DNA of 33,351 bases from Candidatus Zhuqueibacterota bacterium (GTDB lineage: Bacteria; Zhuqueibacterota; Zhuqueibacteria; Oceanimicrobiales; Oceanimicrobiaceae): positions 1 to 33,351 of the forward strand of contig JAJDAG010000064.1 in assembly GCA_029262005.1 (NCBI GenBank), in the 5' to 3' direction. Of this stretch, positions 33,146 to 33,351 are shown piece by piece. The notes under the pieces were generated by a model. That model had not been told where the DNA came from. It ran no database searches and was given only the letters and a program-made list of their open reading frames with translations. The position numbers were made by a program, and so were the translations under genes. Position 1 is the first letter of the stretch. Each line of letters begins with the position of its first letter.

Positions 33146-33351
33146 CCCATAAGTTAAAATTTGTCTGTGAAATCAGTGAAGGGTATCTTGCAATAAGGGA
33201 AAATGAATTACTGTTTTGGTTCAGCGTGAATTGGACAAAAGAGCATTATGAAATAAGGTAGTCATGACGTTAACAATTGACAAGCGAGATTTTGTTTGTG
33301 AGTATTTTTTTCGTTTACCGTACTTCTGTTATTATTGATGTAGTTCTGTTG

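Overview
The window looks like a chromosomal piece of a Gram-negative, FCB-like bacterium, possibly of the KSB1/Calditrichota type. This rests on the TonB-dependent receptor with an N-terminal carboxypeptidase-regulatory-like domain, a secreted protein resembling the N-terminal half of GWxTD proteins, a GxxExxY gene set among 'acaggattaacaggat' repeats, and many intergenic inverted repeats of the 'cctctgtgcctctgtgac' type. No rRNA, tRNA, CRISPR array, phage gene or transposase was seen. The taxonomic guess is inference only.

Layout. 1-711 is non-coding, with a duplicated element of about 200 bp. 712-3722 (minus) holds an SDR dehydrogenase, a VC_2705-type sodium/solute symporter and its DUF4212 small subunit. 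4268-7572 (plus) holds an aminotransferase followed by acetoacetyl-CoA synthetase. 7658-8250 is a small TumE-type toxin-antitoxin pair whose toxin is broken by one extra base in a C run. 8298-10202 (minus) has an amino-acid racemase and a trans-sulfuration PLP enzyme. 10392-13013 (minus) is a TonB-dependent receptor with a clear terminator. 13491-17544 (plus) carries a secreted beta-rich protein, an SDR lacking the usual catalytic Tyr and Lys, a Trm112-like protein, SufE and an NAD-dependent epimerase. 17560-18459 (minus) is an exported protein with a BlaI-like winged helix. 18757-21613 (plus) has an ACE-type (M2) lipoprotein peptidase and a threonine/serine dehydratase. 21671-28568 (minus) is the most interesting part. 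28965-32627 (plus) has a DUF3524/QTMAN-like glycosyltransferase, MobA, an M29-like aminopeptidase and a GxxExxY protein. The right end is repeats.

The leading candidate for something undescribed is the gene at 25774-27729. Its first ~336 residues follow glutamyl-tRNA reductase (HemA) from end to end, but the catalytic Cys position is Gly. This body is fused to a sigma-54 AAA+ activator and a Fis-type helix-turn-helix. It lies 5 bp downstream of a CcsA/HemX-like membrane protein, which is where hemA itself often sits, and it overlaps a NirD-type Rieske protein. It looks like a heme-pathway enzyme turned into the sensor of a transcription factor. Downstream on the same strand, past a repeat element, lie an FAD dehydrogenase and a ThDP enzyme joined as TAAATG.

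Most other genes are ordinary metabolism: ketone-body and amino-acid use, Fe-S assembly and molybdenum cofactor. Functions were assigned by reading motifs in the sequence; no database search was run.
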